A stretch of 46,298 nt of DNA, taken from NCBI RefSeq assembly GCF_003711395.1, contig NZ_PJRJ01000022.1, forward strand, positions 1 to 46,298, given 5' to 3'. A program made the position numbers and the translations under genes. Positions 1-8,203 of this stretch are shown here, in pieces. The notes beneath the pieces were generated by a model. The model saw nothing but the letters and a program-made list of their open reading frames with translations, searched no databases and was not told the DNA's origin. Within the stretch, counting starts at the first letter, position 1, and each line of letters begins with the position of its first letter. The DNA comes from Acinetobacter sp. B51(2017) (GTDB taxonomy: Bacteria; Pseudomonadota; Gammaproteobacteria; Pseudomonadales; Moraxellaceae).

Positions 1-142
1 GATTGGCTTCACGAATCCATTTGTCTAAAGTTGAATAACCCACACCTAATTTCTGGGCGATTGCAGCTATAGGTTCGTGGGAGTTTGAAAGTGCATAATC
101 AATCGCTTGCTGTTTAAATTCAGGACTAAAACGTTTAGCCAT
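1..142 (-). CDS. IS3-family transposase OrfA, N-terminal part (runs off the window)
   Basis: The frame starts at an ATG at 142 and continues past base 1. The 47 visible residues begin MAKRFSPEFKQQAIDYAL and end in LGVGYSTLDKWIREA. This is the usual OrfA N-terminus: a basic start with an F-x-x-EFK motif, followed by a helix-turn-helix (residues about 25-45) that in this family binds the terminal inverted repeat. OrfA is normally about 90-100 aa and is joined to OrfB (DDE integrase core) by a -1 frameshift; none of that lies in the window. The family call is firm, the subgroup is not. Confidence 0.8.
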   Translation of the reverse strand, partial: MAKRFSPEFKQQAIDYALSNSHEPIAAIAQKLGVGYSTLDKWIREAN

Positions 143-215
143 TTCTTGAATCTCCAAAGATTAAAGTTACGTTATCTTTAGAGGGACGTGCTGTCCATTA
201 TTTTGGCTAGGATCA
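1..215 (-). mobile_element. Left end of an IS3-family insertion sequence (partial)
   Basis: The window opens inside an IS3-type element read on the minus strand. Its outer end appears to be at 215. Read inward on the minus strand it begins TGATCCTAGCCAAAATAATG and continues GACAGCACG, which resembles the terminal inverted repeat of E. coli IS3 as I remember it. The transposase orfA starts 73 bp inside this end, a normal distance. The other end and any target duplication are outside the window, so I cannot say whether the copy is intact. It forms the outer limit of the visible part of the ssrA-linked island. Confidence 0.7.
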
Positions 216-230
216 TAACAACCTATCCAT

Positions 231-408
231 GAAGTGGACATATATATAAGAAAAGTGGACACCATGAATGACGACTTTACTGATGTCCACCTTGTCCACT
301 TGATGTCCACCTTTATAAAATGAAAGATTTGCAAAAAGTGGACATCATATTTTTATTAAAAAACAATTACTTAATTTAATAAAATACTTTTACGTCCACC
401 TTATCCAC
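231..408. repeat. Cluster of GTGGACA iteron-like repeats, putative replication origin of the island
   Basis: Seven exact GTGGAC hexamers lie in about 170 bp of otherwise A+T-rich DNA. They are at 234-239, 255-260 and 338-343 on the plus strand and at 285-290, 294-299, 305-310 and 394-399 on the minus strand. A one-mismatch copy (ATCCAC) is at 403-408. The flanks are also similar, and the loose consensus is AARGTGGACATCA. The cluster lies just beyond the stop codon of the DUF927 primase-helicase. In phage P4 the alpha primase-helicase binds short repeats in ori and crr, so this array could be the matching origin; that function is inferred. No reading frame covers it. Confidence 0.6.
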
Positions 409-424
409 TTAATTGTTTAGAAAA

Positions 425-2884
425 TTAAAGATCTAACTGCTGCATGGCCTCAATATTAAAATGCATCATCCGTGGTCGTGTGCCATCAGGTAAACAACTG
501 CTACTCTTTTTAACATAGAGTGTTTTTCCTGCTTCACTAAAGCTTTGAATCCAGCCATGTTTAATCAGTACCTTTTTGGCATAAGCTTCATTAAAGCCAA
601 TACACATTTCTTGTTTAAACATGGTTGGTGAAATCAAATAGCTTTTAGCCTCTGGATCATAGTAGCCAACACGATTATGAATCCTTGGCTGTATGATTTC
701 CCCATCCGCATGACGCCGCACCAGCAAAGATTCAAAGCGGCTTGTACCATGTGCCTCAAAAAAGCCTTTGATATGCTCTAACACTTTACGCTCTTCAAAA
801 TTCGAGCTATTTCCTAAGCTGTTTAACCATAAGCTAAAGCATTGGCTAAGAGCTGCTGAGGCACGACCTTGTTGCCAAGCGGTAATCCCTGCCTGTGTTG
901 CAAGTTCTCCAGCAGCAGCAACCAAAGCAAAACGCCTTAATACACGTTGAGCTTGCCCATTTTTACAATGGGCATGCTGAGTAATAAACTGCTCAAATAC
1001 AGCTTGTGCCTCTTCTACAACGCCCGCTTTATCTTGAGTCAAAAACTCTAACCATCTTGTACCTGCATGCCCGTAATGCTGATTGGCTAAGCTATTCATC
1101 GTATTGGCTAACGCTTGTGGCTCTTGGCCATCACTCAGTTGCTCAAATACACCATGGCCGTAACCTGCATCACTCGGCAAATGAGCAAAACGTAATAAAA
1201 GACCCGCATCTAATTCGATATTGCCACGTCTTAAATGCTCCTCTAAAGTGACTTCACCTGTTGAGCTATAAATCAAATTAAACTGCTTTAAATCGCGGTT
1301 TTTGCCGACTTTGTTACTCCGTGCCTTACCCTGCCCACCTGTCAGCATATAGATGATGTCTGATACTGCTTTAGGTGCTGCTTGACGTAATTCATCAAGA
1401 TTTAAGAAATGGTCATTTCTGAGTTCAGCTTCGTTTTCTAAAGCATTGTCTGTGGTACGCCATGATTTAGAAATATCTTTAGGGTTTCCCCAAATACTAC
1501 ATGCCGCTTTAGTAATGGTACTTTTGCCATCAGTCGATGAACCGTAAATATGAAAACCACCACTTTCTACGCCTAAAGGTTCAACCAACTGCCCAGCAAA
1601 AGCACAGGAAAAGGCTAAAACCGCTAAAGCATGCGGCTCAATTAAACGACTTAGGCTCTGCCACTCTGTAAAGCTCCCTTGAATACTGTAGGGGTTTTTA
1701 CCTTCATGGTGAAAGAGTAATTCTTCAGCTTGAGTATCGCCATAAGTTTGCGTTGGCGTGACATAGCGATCTGTATGCCAACCTGTGCGTTCTACACATC
1801 GAAAACGCCTTTGTATTGGGTAAGCCTGAAGATATTGGATAAAAGTCTGCTTTTTAGCATGCTGGCGTGGCGGCATAAGTCCATGGTTAGCAATTAGCTT
1901 TAACGCATCTGTCGCTTCCCCCATAAAATACTCATAGGGAATCAATAAGGTATGCTCTTGCTGATCCTTATCCTTAAACTGAATGACTCTCTTCCAGTTA
2001 TCATTGCTGACGCTACGGGCCTCACCTAAAATAATCAGTAGTGGAGAAATGAAGATAGGTTTCTTTTGTACTTCCCCATCCTCCAACTGTTGCTCTTTGA
2101 TTTGTACTAAGCCATTTTGCAAAACATGCAAATAGCTACCATCGTCAAGTTTGTATGGCTTGGCCAAATGTCCTTCAGGCAGGTGACTTATCTGAGGTAA
2201 ACGCTGAATAGCCTCATCTAAGAAAATTTGCACATCTTCCACAGGATCTTCTTTATACAACTCCACCAGATATTCTGTCTGGATTCCATCATCATCAATA
2301 ATCAAATATTGGTTTAGAAGGCGTAACGCCGTGTTTTTTTCCAAACTCTGAAAATCATCTCGTTTTATTTCTTCAGGTCTAACTGGCATATATAAATGAC
2401 TATATCCAGCTTCCTGCAATTGCTCGACAACAATGCGAATTTTTTCAACATCAGCAGCCTTTAATTTTGCTAAAGGTGCACTGCATAACGTAGGCAGTAC
2501 AACAAGCACCACGGCGTACTCTGTCTGTGCAACTTTAAAAAATGTTTCTAAATGATGCGTAATAATCACAGGCCGACTAGGCTGTAATTCCCCATAATAT
2601 GCAAAACCTTTGGCATAAACATCGGGTATCACTTGCGCACGCTTTTAATCAGCCAATACAGCACATTGAATCAGCTCTAGTTGAGCATTGTAGATCGGTA
2701 AGATAAAAGGTCTGTCGTATTTAACGCCTTCAATATCAACGCAGGCTTGATCAATATGGATGGCTTGCTGTGGATTGCCAAAACGCTGAATAATTTCATG
2801 CTTGGTATATTCTAGGTGCTGTGGATTAAGTTGCTTAGAGTTTGCTAAAATAGATTTCGGATCAAAGGTGGTGACATTGCTCAT
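425..2884 (-). pseudogene. DUF927/toprim-type primase-helicase of the island, interrupted by one in-frame TAA
   Basis: Two open stretches in the same frame, 2648-2884 (79 codons) and 425-2644, are separated only by a TAA at 2645-2647. Read through, they give an 819-codon protein. The joint reads ...CAVLAD-stop-KRAQVIPDVYAKGF..., which fits the start of the toprim region of phage and satellite primases, so the stop is probably a mutation. The C-terminal part has the DUF927 ATPase signature: Walker A GSSTDGKST at residues 364-372 counted from the GTG at 2632, and a Walker B-like FLNLDE about 45 residues later. The toprim-like region has VIITHHLET where a Glu-Gly is usual, so its active site may be degenerate. 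A restart at GTG 2632 would give 735 aa, but I see no good ribosome site for it. The ATG at 2884 overlaps the upstream stop (ATGA), suggesting translational coupling. Confidence 0.75.
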
Positions 2885-3267
2885 AATGTCACCGCCTTTT
2901 TATTTGCGTAATCGCTAGAAATAGGCACGATGAATTGTGCTCCTTGTAGTTTATAAGAAGCTTTGCCAATCACGACCAAATGATGGTGGCAAAGCTGAAA
3001 AGGGTTGGTCGACAGGACTACAAGGTTTCCCGCACACGCAAGCATGTCCCTCTCCAGCTTCACCATAAAATGCGAACGCATAGAGATATTACGCACAATA
3101 ACTCTGTTGAGTTGTACGCCTTGTAAGTTATAGCCGACCAAAGCTAATTCATCTGCTTTTTGATGAACGCCATAAGCATAAGCAGGAACATTGCAGCTTG
3201 CAATAAAAACCAAAAGAATTAAGCCAATTAAGCCCTTTAATAACCATTCAAAAGGTAAATTTTTCAT
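2881..3267 (-). CDS. Hypothetical protein with N-terminal membrane/lipoprotein-like signal
   Basis: I do not recognise this 128-aa protein. Residues about 9-24 form a strongly hydrophobic segment that ends in I-A-S-C (Cys25), which would suit a lipoprotein signal or a single membrane anchor. The remainder is soluble-looking and mixed alpha/beta. It sits third in a tight run, alpA-like gene, 66-aa gene, this gene, primase. It shares an ATGA overlap with the primase start and lies 13 bp behind the 66-aa gene. The position suggests a replication or maintenance accessory of the island, but the sequence shows no functional motif. Confidence 0.6.
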   Translation of the reverse strand: MKNLPFEWLLKGLIGLILLVFIASCNVPAYAYGVHQKADELALVGYNLQGVQLNRVIVRNISMRSHFMVKLERDMLACAGNLVVLSTNPFQLCHHHLVVIGKASYKLQGAQFIVPISSDYANKKAVTL

Positions 3268-3280
3268 CTCAATTTACCTC

Positions 3281-3481
3281 TTAAAGATCTAAGCTGAGTT
3301 GTATTTCTTTCTTAATAGCCTCCATTTCTTTGAATAATTTAGGTTTTACGTTTTGCCCTAAATACTGAAGTTTTTTTGCTGCTTGACTGGTTTCACTTTC
3401 GACTATGCTGTAATCAAGACATATAGCATCAAATCTAGCTTTTAAAGATGGTTGCTCTATTGATTGCTGTAGCTGTTGCAT
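3281..3481 (-). CDS. Small hypothetical protein (66 aa) in the island operon
   Basis: This is a short, charged, helix-forming protein starting MQQLQQSIEQPSLKARF and ending KKEIQLSLDL. No known motif is visible. Its start lies 2 bp behind the stop of the alpA-like gene and its stop is 13 bp before the next gene, so it is very probably translated as part of the same operon. I support it as a gene because of this close packing; its function is unknown. Confidence 0.55.
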   Translation of the reverse strand: MQQLQQSIEQPSLKARFDAICLDYSIVESETSQAAKKLQYLGQNVKPKLFKEMEAIKKEIQLSLDL

Positions 3482-3483
3482 AC

Positions 3484-3696
3484 TTAAGCATCCTCATATG
3501 AGTTAGCTTTTTGCTGCTTATGCCATTGCATTAAATCAGCATAGTCAAAATACACAGGAGCTTGTTTTGCTGTACCCATCTTGATTGGGCGTGGGAAAGT
3601 GTTATCGCTATTTATCAATTGACGTAGTGAGTCTCGACTAATATCTAGAAGCTCACAGACTGTTTTAAATTGGACTCTAAGTGGCTGAATATGCAT
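3484..3696 (-). CDS. AlpA-family helix-turn-helix regulator / excisionase-like protein
   Basis: The 70-aa product has a MerR/AlpA-type winged helix-turn-helix: a start like LRVQFKTVCELLDISRDSLR, then FPRPIKMG and a W in the last helix (DLMQWHKQQ). AlpA proteins of P4-like elements and prophages activate int or act as excisionases, so it probably controls the integrase and the primase operon. I chose the ATG at 3696 over the longer TTG-started frame to 3741 because a GGGG ribosome site lies 7 bp upstream and homology-like sequence begins there. It heads the run of four genes reading towards base 425. Confidence 0.75.
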   Translation of the reverse strand: MHIQPLRVQFKTVCELLDISRDSLRQLINSDNTFPRPIKMGTAKQAPVYFDYADLMQWHKQQKANSYEDA

Positions 3697-3842
3697 AGAT
3701 AACCCCATATATGGAAAAATATAGTAGGGATATAAAACCAAAAAGGACTTGGCATAGGGAATAAGAAAAGGAGTAATAGCAAGATAAAAAAATATGCTAT
3801 CACCCCAAATTAAACCATTGATTTTAAAAAATATAAAATATT
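3697..3842. other. Intergenic region upstream of the alpA-like gene
   Basis: This 146-bp, very A+T-rich gap separates the hypothetical gene at 3843 from the alpA-like gene. It should contain the promoter for the alpA-primase operon. Several TATA-like stretches occur near 3717-3735 but I cannot pick out a convincing -35/-10 pair. An imperfect inverted repeat (AGTAATAGCA near 3773 and TGCTATCAC near 3796) could be an operator or a weak terminator. Confidence 0.3.
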
Positions 3843-4571
3843 TTAAACTTTACTTAACACTTTCGTATTACCACCTTTCTTTGCCTTGGGGTGACGGCAA
3901 ATTTTATCTATATATTTACATATATCACTTGCTTGAATGTCAGGATAGTTTTCTCTAATCCAACTTTCTACAACACTTTGCTTTGGGGGTGGTTGGTTAT
4001 TCTCAGGATCATACCTAGACCAAAACTCTTCAATAACCCCTTTTAAAGCATTTAACGCAGGCGTGGTGTAAGTGCTATGCAAAATTGAGGATAATGGAGA
4101 CTCTTGCCAAGAAGTTAATTGTTCAACTCCTTCCTCTCGATATTGCTTTATCGGATTTTCAAGATAACCATTCTTTTTCAACCATACTGTAGATTCAGCC
4201 CTAGAGATTTTAGTTTCATATATATTTATAAGATCATAATCATCTGGTTTTAGGTCTATCTGATTAACTCTTTTGAAGGATAAACCTATACATTCGTAAT
4301 AAGAGTGAATATTTACCATCTGACAATTAATATTCCCTACACAAATATCTTGCTGTAAACATCTAAAAATCATGATCGCATTTTTCCAATTTACAGGTTG
4401 ATCATGTTTAAGAATAGTTATTAGATCAGCACCCTCTAAATCTTCATACAACAGTGGATCAATACCTACTGTTAATAAACCTAATTGAGCAATACTGAAC
4501 ATAGGCATATCTTTCCAATGTGTCAAATCTGGATATTCTGCTCTAGCGTATAACTCACTAATTGTTACCAT
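3843..4571 (-). CDS. Hypothetical island protein (242 aa)
   Basis: I do not recognise a domain with known function. The C-terminal 70 residues (EEFWSRYDPENNQPPPKQSV, then WIRENYPDIQASDICKYIDK and a lysine-rich KAKKGGNTK tail) have the look of a family of island and prophage proteins of gammaproteobacteria. That part could be a small helical DNA-binding region. The ATG at 4571 is a better start than 4592, because GAGGGG lies just upstream of it. The gene lies 87 bp downstream of the integrase stop and in the same direction. Confidence 0.6.
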   Translation of the reverse strand: MVTISELYARAEYPDLTHWKDMPMFSIAQLGLLTVGIDPLLYEDLEGADLITILKHDQPVNWKNAIMIFRCLQQDICVGNINCQMVNIHSYYECIGLSFKRVNQIDLKPDDYDLINIYETKISRAESTVWLKKNGYLENPIKQYREEGVEQLTSWQESPLSSILHSTYTTPALNALKGVIEEFWSRYDPENNQPPPKQSVVESWIRENYPDIQASDICKYIDKICRHPKAKKGGNTKVLSKV

Positions 4572-4658
4572 ATAACCCCTCGTATGGCTCATTATCAGAA
4601 AAATTCTGTTAATAGTTCTTTATCTATTAAATTTCATCAAATATATCTAAATATATAG

Positions 4659-5888
4659 TCAATTTGCTTTTTTGAACTTTACAATCTTTTGATCAGCAAG
4701 CTCTTCTAAGTAATTTGCGTACCATTGCATCATATTTTTTCGATCTTCTAGATATTGGGCTTTATTATATACCCCTGCCACGCCATCCTTTACATGGGCA
4801 AGTGCAGCCTCAATATGGCGTTCATCAAAACCACGATTGTTTAGTAAGGTACTGGCAATATGTCTAAAACCGTGTGGGGTCTGTCTGCCTTGAAAGCCCA
4901 TACGGCGTAAAGCCATGATAAAAACAGTATCTGATTTAGGCTTATCCTTATCCGATCTACTCGGAAATAAATACTCAGAGTTGGTTTCAAACGTTTTAAG
5001 TTCGTTAAGAATGGCAATCGCTTGCTTAGATAGTGGTACGACATGCTCACGGCGTTTCTTCATTCGTTCTTCGGGAATATTCCATAGACCTTGATCTAGG
5101 TCGAACTCAAGCCACTTTGCTTTCCTTAACTCACTAGGACGACAAAACAGCATAGCTAGAAGCTGCAAGCCTATTCTTGTATCCACTTTTGGATAGTTAT
5201 TAATCGCTCTAAGCAGTACAGGCAATTCATTTTCAGAAACATGAGCCATGTTTTCTTTTTTGCCTTGTTGTAAATACTTTTGCAGTCCCTCTAATGGGTT
5301 GTAGTCAATTCGCCCTGTCACCTTGGCATAGTCGTAAATATCACGACACATGGCTCGAACTCGATTCACTTGCTCGTAAATACCATGCTGCTGCTGAATC
5401 CCTTTTAAATGGTTCATCCATTCAATCGGTTTAATCGTGGTGTACAAGCGTTTACCAAACACAGGAAAGATATGTTTTTCTAATGCGCCTTTATTTCGGG
5501 TCATAGTGTCATGTACCCAAGCATTTAGCTTTGTATCTAACCATTCTCTAGCCAATACTTCAAACGTAGCATTATTAAGCTCAAGCTCTTGGCGTTTTCG
5601 TTCTTGCTTGGTAATGATGGGATTATCGCCTCTAGAAACATCTTCTAAAAGCTCATTGGCTTTTTTGCGTGCCAATTGCCCGCTTACTTCTGGATAGCCA
5701 CCTAACCCTAGCCATGACCATTTGCCATCTGCTTTCTTGTAACGTAATTGCCAAGACTTATTACCGTCAGGCTTAACTCTAAAATATAGACCACTACTAT
5801 CTAACTCACGATATTCCTTAGTTTCAGGTTCAAGAGTAGCCAATACTGTATCGGCTAGTGGGCGGCGTTTAATATCTAATCTTTTCAT
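4659..5888 (-). CDS. int: P4-type tyrosine recombinase (integrase) of the ssrA island
   Basis: This 409-aa protein has the usual three parts: an N-terminal DUF4102 arm-type DNA-binding domain (about 1-95, with GLYFRVKPDG and LGGYP), a SAM-like core-binding domain (about 105-200) and the catalytic domain (about 215-385). The catalytic residues are visible: Arg250 (CRPSELRKA), His339 and Arg342 (HGFRH), His365 and the nucleophile Tyr374 (GVYNK). It should cut and join the island at its attachment site, here the 3' end of ssrA. GGAAGGG lies 8 bp ahead of the ATG. The gene starts 178 bp from the tmRNA end, the standard arrangement for such islands. Nothing suggests damage. Confidence 0.93.
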   Translation of the reverse strand: MKRLDIKRRPLADTVLATLEPETKEYRELDSSGLYFRVKPDGNKSWQLRYKKADGKWSWLGLGGYPEVSGQLARKKANELLEDVSRGDNPIITKQERKRQELELNNATFEVLAREWLDTKLNAWVHDTMTRNKGALEKHIFPVFGKRLYTTIKPIEWMNHLKGIQQQHGIYEQVNRVRAMCRDIYDYAKVTGRIDYNPLEGLQKYLQQGKKENMAHVSENELPVLLRAINNYPKVDTRIGLQLLAMLFCRPSELRKAKWLEFDLDQGLWNIPEERMKKRREHVVPLSKQAIAILNELKTFETNSEYLFPSRSDKDKPKSDTVFIMALRRMGFQGRQTPHGFRHIASTLLNNRGFDERHIEAALAHVKDGVAGVYNKAQYLEDRKNMMQWYANYLEELADQKIVKFKKAN

Positions 5889-5889
5889 C

Positions 5890-5952
5890 TTTGTATCCCT
5901 TCCAGTTCAATAAAATACAGGGGATACAGACTAGGATACATGCCATGTATCC
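5890..5952. repeat. Four GGATACA repeats including a 19-bp palindrome upstream of int
   Basis: The motif GGATACA occurs four times directly ahead of the integrase start. Two copies are on the plus strand (5922-5928 and 5934-5940). Two are inverted, as TGTATCC, at 5892-5898 and 5946-5952. The last two copies form the palindrome GGATACATGCCATGTATCC (5934-5952). Such a cluster between int and the attachment site could be arm-type integrase sites or an operator for int. The motif is plain in the sequence; its role is inferred. Confidence 0.55.
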
Positions 5953-5961
5953 CTATGCCTA

Positions 5962-6056
5962 GTTATATTCAGTTATGTTTAGGCATAAAAAAAGGCTTGA
6001 ACCCTTTAGATTCAAGCCTTTCCGCCTTATATAACGCTATATTTGGTTATATTCAG
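5962..6056 (+). repeat. 11-bp direct repeat GTTATATTCAG between int and ssrA
   Basis: GTTATATTCAG is present at 5962-5972 and 6046-6056. The copies are 84 bp apart, close to eight helical turns. They flank the ssrA terminator and lie within the likely att region, so they are candidates for integrase or excisionase binding. The other att junction is outside the window and cannot be compared. Confidence 0.45.
5987..6021 (-). terminator. Rho-independent terminator of ssrA
   Basis: An 11-bp perfect stem (AAAGGCTTGAA at 5991-6001 with TTCAAGCCTTT at 6011-6021) and a 9-nt loop are followed on the minus strand by a run of seven T. It lies 45 bp beyond the tmRNA 3' end. It lies on the island side of the presumed attachment site, so it may be supplied by the island. 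Confidence 0.8.
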
Positions 6057-6065
6057 CTAGGTATT

Positions 6066-6425
6066 TGGTGGAGGTGGCGGGAGTTGAACCCGCGTCCGCC
6101 AGCATTACGCCCCAGAATACTACATGCTTAGATATCGTCTATTATTTTAGCGCCTTGTGACCCGACGAACAGGGTACAAGTTGCGATCCTCTTAATTTAG
6201 TACGAAACCCCGAGGCTTGATTTCATACGGACTTGTGTGCGTTCGCTTCAGTCGGGACCCCTAACCACAAGTATTCAGGGATGCGGACAAGCTGCCCTTA
6301 GGCAGCTAGAGCGTAAGATTCGTCGTTTGCGACTATAAAATTGCAAATTTGATTTACGAGAGAAAATGCGCTCTCGGCATGCATCTATGAGTTTCATCAC
6401 CAGCGTCGAAGCCAGAAACACCCCC
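6066..6425 (-). ncRNA. ssrA: Transfer-messenger RNA (tmRNA)
   Basis: The 3' end, read on the minus strand, ends in the tRNA-like T arm GGTTCAACTCCCGCC and the acceptor strand CACCTCC plus ACCA. The 5' end begins GGGGGTG, which pairs with CACCTCC, and continues with TTCTGGCTTCGACG. The tag frame is at 6298-6330: GCA resume codon, then A-N-D-E-S-Y-A-L-A-A and TAA. With SmpB it rescues stalled ribosomes and tags the unfinished protein for ClpXP and related proteases. The total length of 360 nt is normal. The island is inserted against its 3' end, and the 3' sequence needed for function is kept. Confidence 0.96.
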
Positions 6426-6438
6426 AAAGTACGGCTTA

Positions 6439-6447
6439 ATCATAGCA
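6439..6447 (-). promoter_or_regulatory. Probable extended -10 element of ssrA
   Basis: On the minus strand TGCTATGAT lies 14 bp upstream of the mature tmRNA 5' end. This is an extended -10 (TGnTATGAT). It would start the transcript a few bases ahead of the mature end, which RNase P then trims. I see no good -35 hexamer at the right distance. Confidence 0.4.
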
Positions 6448-6557
6448 TAATTATCAGCAATTACGAGTACATTTGCCTACAAATTACGCCTAGTGACTGC
6501 GTTTGCTTAAATAATTGGGTTAATATTTTGCCTTTCAAGCCTAATATTAGAAAAAAT

Positions 6558-8045
6558 ATGAGTTATCTATTGGCCCTAGACCAAGGCACTACCTCAAGCC
6601 GCGCGATTATCTTTAATGAAACAGGCGAAATTCAAGCCACAGCGCAACGCGAAACCCAAATTCAAACCCCACATTCTGGTTGGGTCGAACAAGATGCCCA
6701 TGAAATTTGGAGTAATCAACTTGGCGTGGTGCAACAAGCCATTGCTGCAGCAGGCTTATTGGCCAAAGATATTCATGCGATTGGCGTGACCAACCAACGC
6801 GAAACCACGGTGGTGTGGGATAAACGCACGGGACGTGCCCTCGCCCCTGCGATTATTTGGCAAGATCGTCGTGCAAATCCGTGGTGCAATCAACTCATCG
6901 CGCAAGGCTTGAGCGCAAAAATTTTAGCAACCACTGGCTTAAGAATTGATCCGTATTTTAGTGCAGGAAAACTGGTTTGGTTACTGGAAAATATACAAGG
7001 TTTGCGTCAACTTGCCGAGCAAGGTCATGTCGCATTTGGCACCATTGACAGTTGGCTGATTTGGAACTTAACCCAAGGCGCAGAGCATGTCATTGAAGCC
7101 AGTAATGCTTCGCGTACCATGCTCATGAATCTCAATAGCCAAACGTGGGATCAAGAATTACTTGATCAGTTTAATATTCCAAGCAGCGTATTACCTCAAA
7201 TTATCAGCTCTGATAGTTATGTGGCCGATACTGCCCAAGGCCTATTGGGTGCCTGTATTCCGATTACCGGCGTCTTAGGTGATCAACAAGCCGCTATGTT
7301 TGGTCAAGCTTGTTTTCAACCCGGTACAGCTAAAAATACCTATGGCACAGGCTGTTTTATGCTGTTTAATACCGGTCATGAGGTCAAAGTCAGTCAAAAT
7401 CAACTGCTATCTACCCTTGCATGGCAAGCGCAAGATCAAGCGACTTATGCTTTAGAAGGCAGTGTCTTTATGGCAGGTGCCATTGTGCAATGGTTGCGCG
7501 ACGGTTTAGGCATCTTACAAAAGAGCAGTGATGTCGAGAAGCTAGCCAGCAAAGTGAACGATACTGATGGCGTAGTGTTAGTGCCTGCCTTTACGGGACT
7601 GGGTGCGCCGCATTGGGATGCACAGGCGCGTGCCTTACTCTGTGGGATGTCGCGCGGCAGCAATAAACATCATATTGCCCGTGCTGCCTTAGAAGCGATT
7701 GCCTTTCAAGTTTCAGATGTTTTAAATGCCATGCAATCTGATTTAGGTCAACAGCTCACTCAACTGCGTGTCGACGGTGGCGCCAGTCATAATAATATGT
7801 TGATGCAATTTCAGGCCGATCTGTTAAATGTACCTGTGCTGCGCCCCAAAATGTTGGAATCAACTGCTTGGGGTGCAGCTGCTATGGCCGGTTTAAAATC
7901 AGGTGTATTTAGTCACTTAGATGATATTGCAGCTTGCTGGCAATTGGAGCGCGCTTTTGAACCGAAAATGCCCCAACTAGAACGCGAGCGTCATTTAGCC
8001 AAATGGCAAGATGCGCTGCAACGCGCCAAGTCTCATCTGCATTAA
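6558..8045 (+). CDS. glpK: Glycerol kinase
   Basis: GlpK phosphorylates glycerol to sn-glycerol 3-phosphate with ATP in the cytoplasm, the entry step of glycerol use. The 495-aa product has the FGGY-kinase hallmarks: the phosphate-binding start ALDQGTTSSR (residues 6-15), the catalytic Asp242 (GDQQAAMFGQ), and the C-terminal ATP-site signatures GTGCFML and DGGASHNN. The length matches the family (about 500 aa). I start at ATG 6558 because homology begins with MSYLLALDQG; the frame open from 6366 runs back into antisense tmRNA. No glpF or glpD is next to it, so it appears to be a single-gene unit with its own terminator. Confidence 0.95.
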   Translation: MSYLLALDQGTTSSRAIIFNETGEIQATAQRETQIQTPHSGWVEQDAHEIWSNQLGVVQQAIAAAGLLAKDIHAIGVTNQRETTVVWDKRTGRALAPAIIWQDRRANPWCNQLIAQGLSAKILATTGLRIDPYFSAGKLVWLLENIQGLRQLAEQGHVAFGTIDSWLIWNLTQGAEHVIEASNASRTMLMNLNSQTWDQELLDQFNIPSSVLPQIISSDSYVADTAQGLLGACIPITGVLGDQQAAMFGQACFQPGTAKNTYGTGCFMLFNTGHEVKVSQNQLLSTLAWQAQDQATYALEGSVFMAGAIVQWLRDGLGILQKSSDVEKLASKVNDTDGVVLVPAFTGLGAPHWDAQARALLCGMSRGSNKHHIARAALEAIAFQVSDVLNAMQSDLGQQLTQLRVDGGASHNNMLMQFQADLLNVPVLRPKMLESTAWGAAAMAGLKSGVFSHLDDIAACWQLERAFEPKMPQLERERHLAKWQDALQRAKSHLH

Positions 8046-8081
8046 GCACTGTGACTCAAGTGCTTTTTTAAGCGCTTGAGT
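8044..8081 (+). terminator. Terminator of glpK with an overlapping alternative hairpin
   Basis: AAGCACT (8044-8050) pairs with AGTGCTT (8059-8065) and is followed by TTTT, a typical Rho-independent terminator that overlaps the glpK stop codon. A second stem, ACTCAAG (8054-8060) with CTTGAGT (8075-8081), shares bases with the first, so only one can form at a time. Confidence 0.65.
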
Positions 8082-8203
8082 CTCGTACTTAGACGCTCGT
8101 GTATTATTTAGCTTAATTGATGGAAAAATCATCTTTGCTCGAGAAATGCGCCTAAAAAAACTATACTCAAATTTCACAATAATAAATAAGATGGAGTTCT
8201 GCG

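Noticed and set aside
6066..6110. A tRNA gene
   Set aside because: Only the T arm and acceptor strand are tRNA-like here. The partner strand is 315 bases away at the tmRNA 5' end.
5940..6131. A small plus-strand gene between int and ssrA
   Set aside because: It runs through the terminator and into antisense tmRNA; the LNPRPPALR part is the known artefact of translating a tRNA T arm.
6366..6557. N-terminal extension of glpK
   Set aside because: The extra 64 codons run antisense through the 5' part of the tmRNA and have no resemblance to kinase sequence. MSYLLALDQG at 6558 is the family start.
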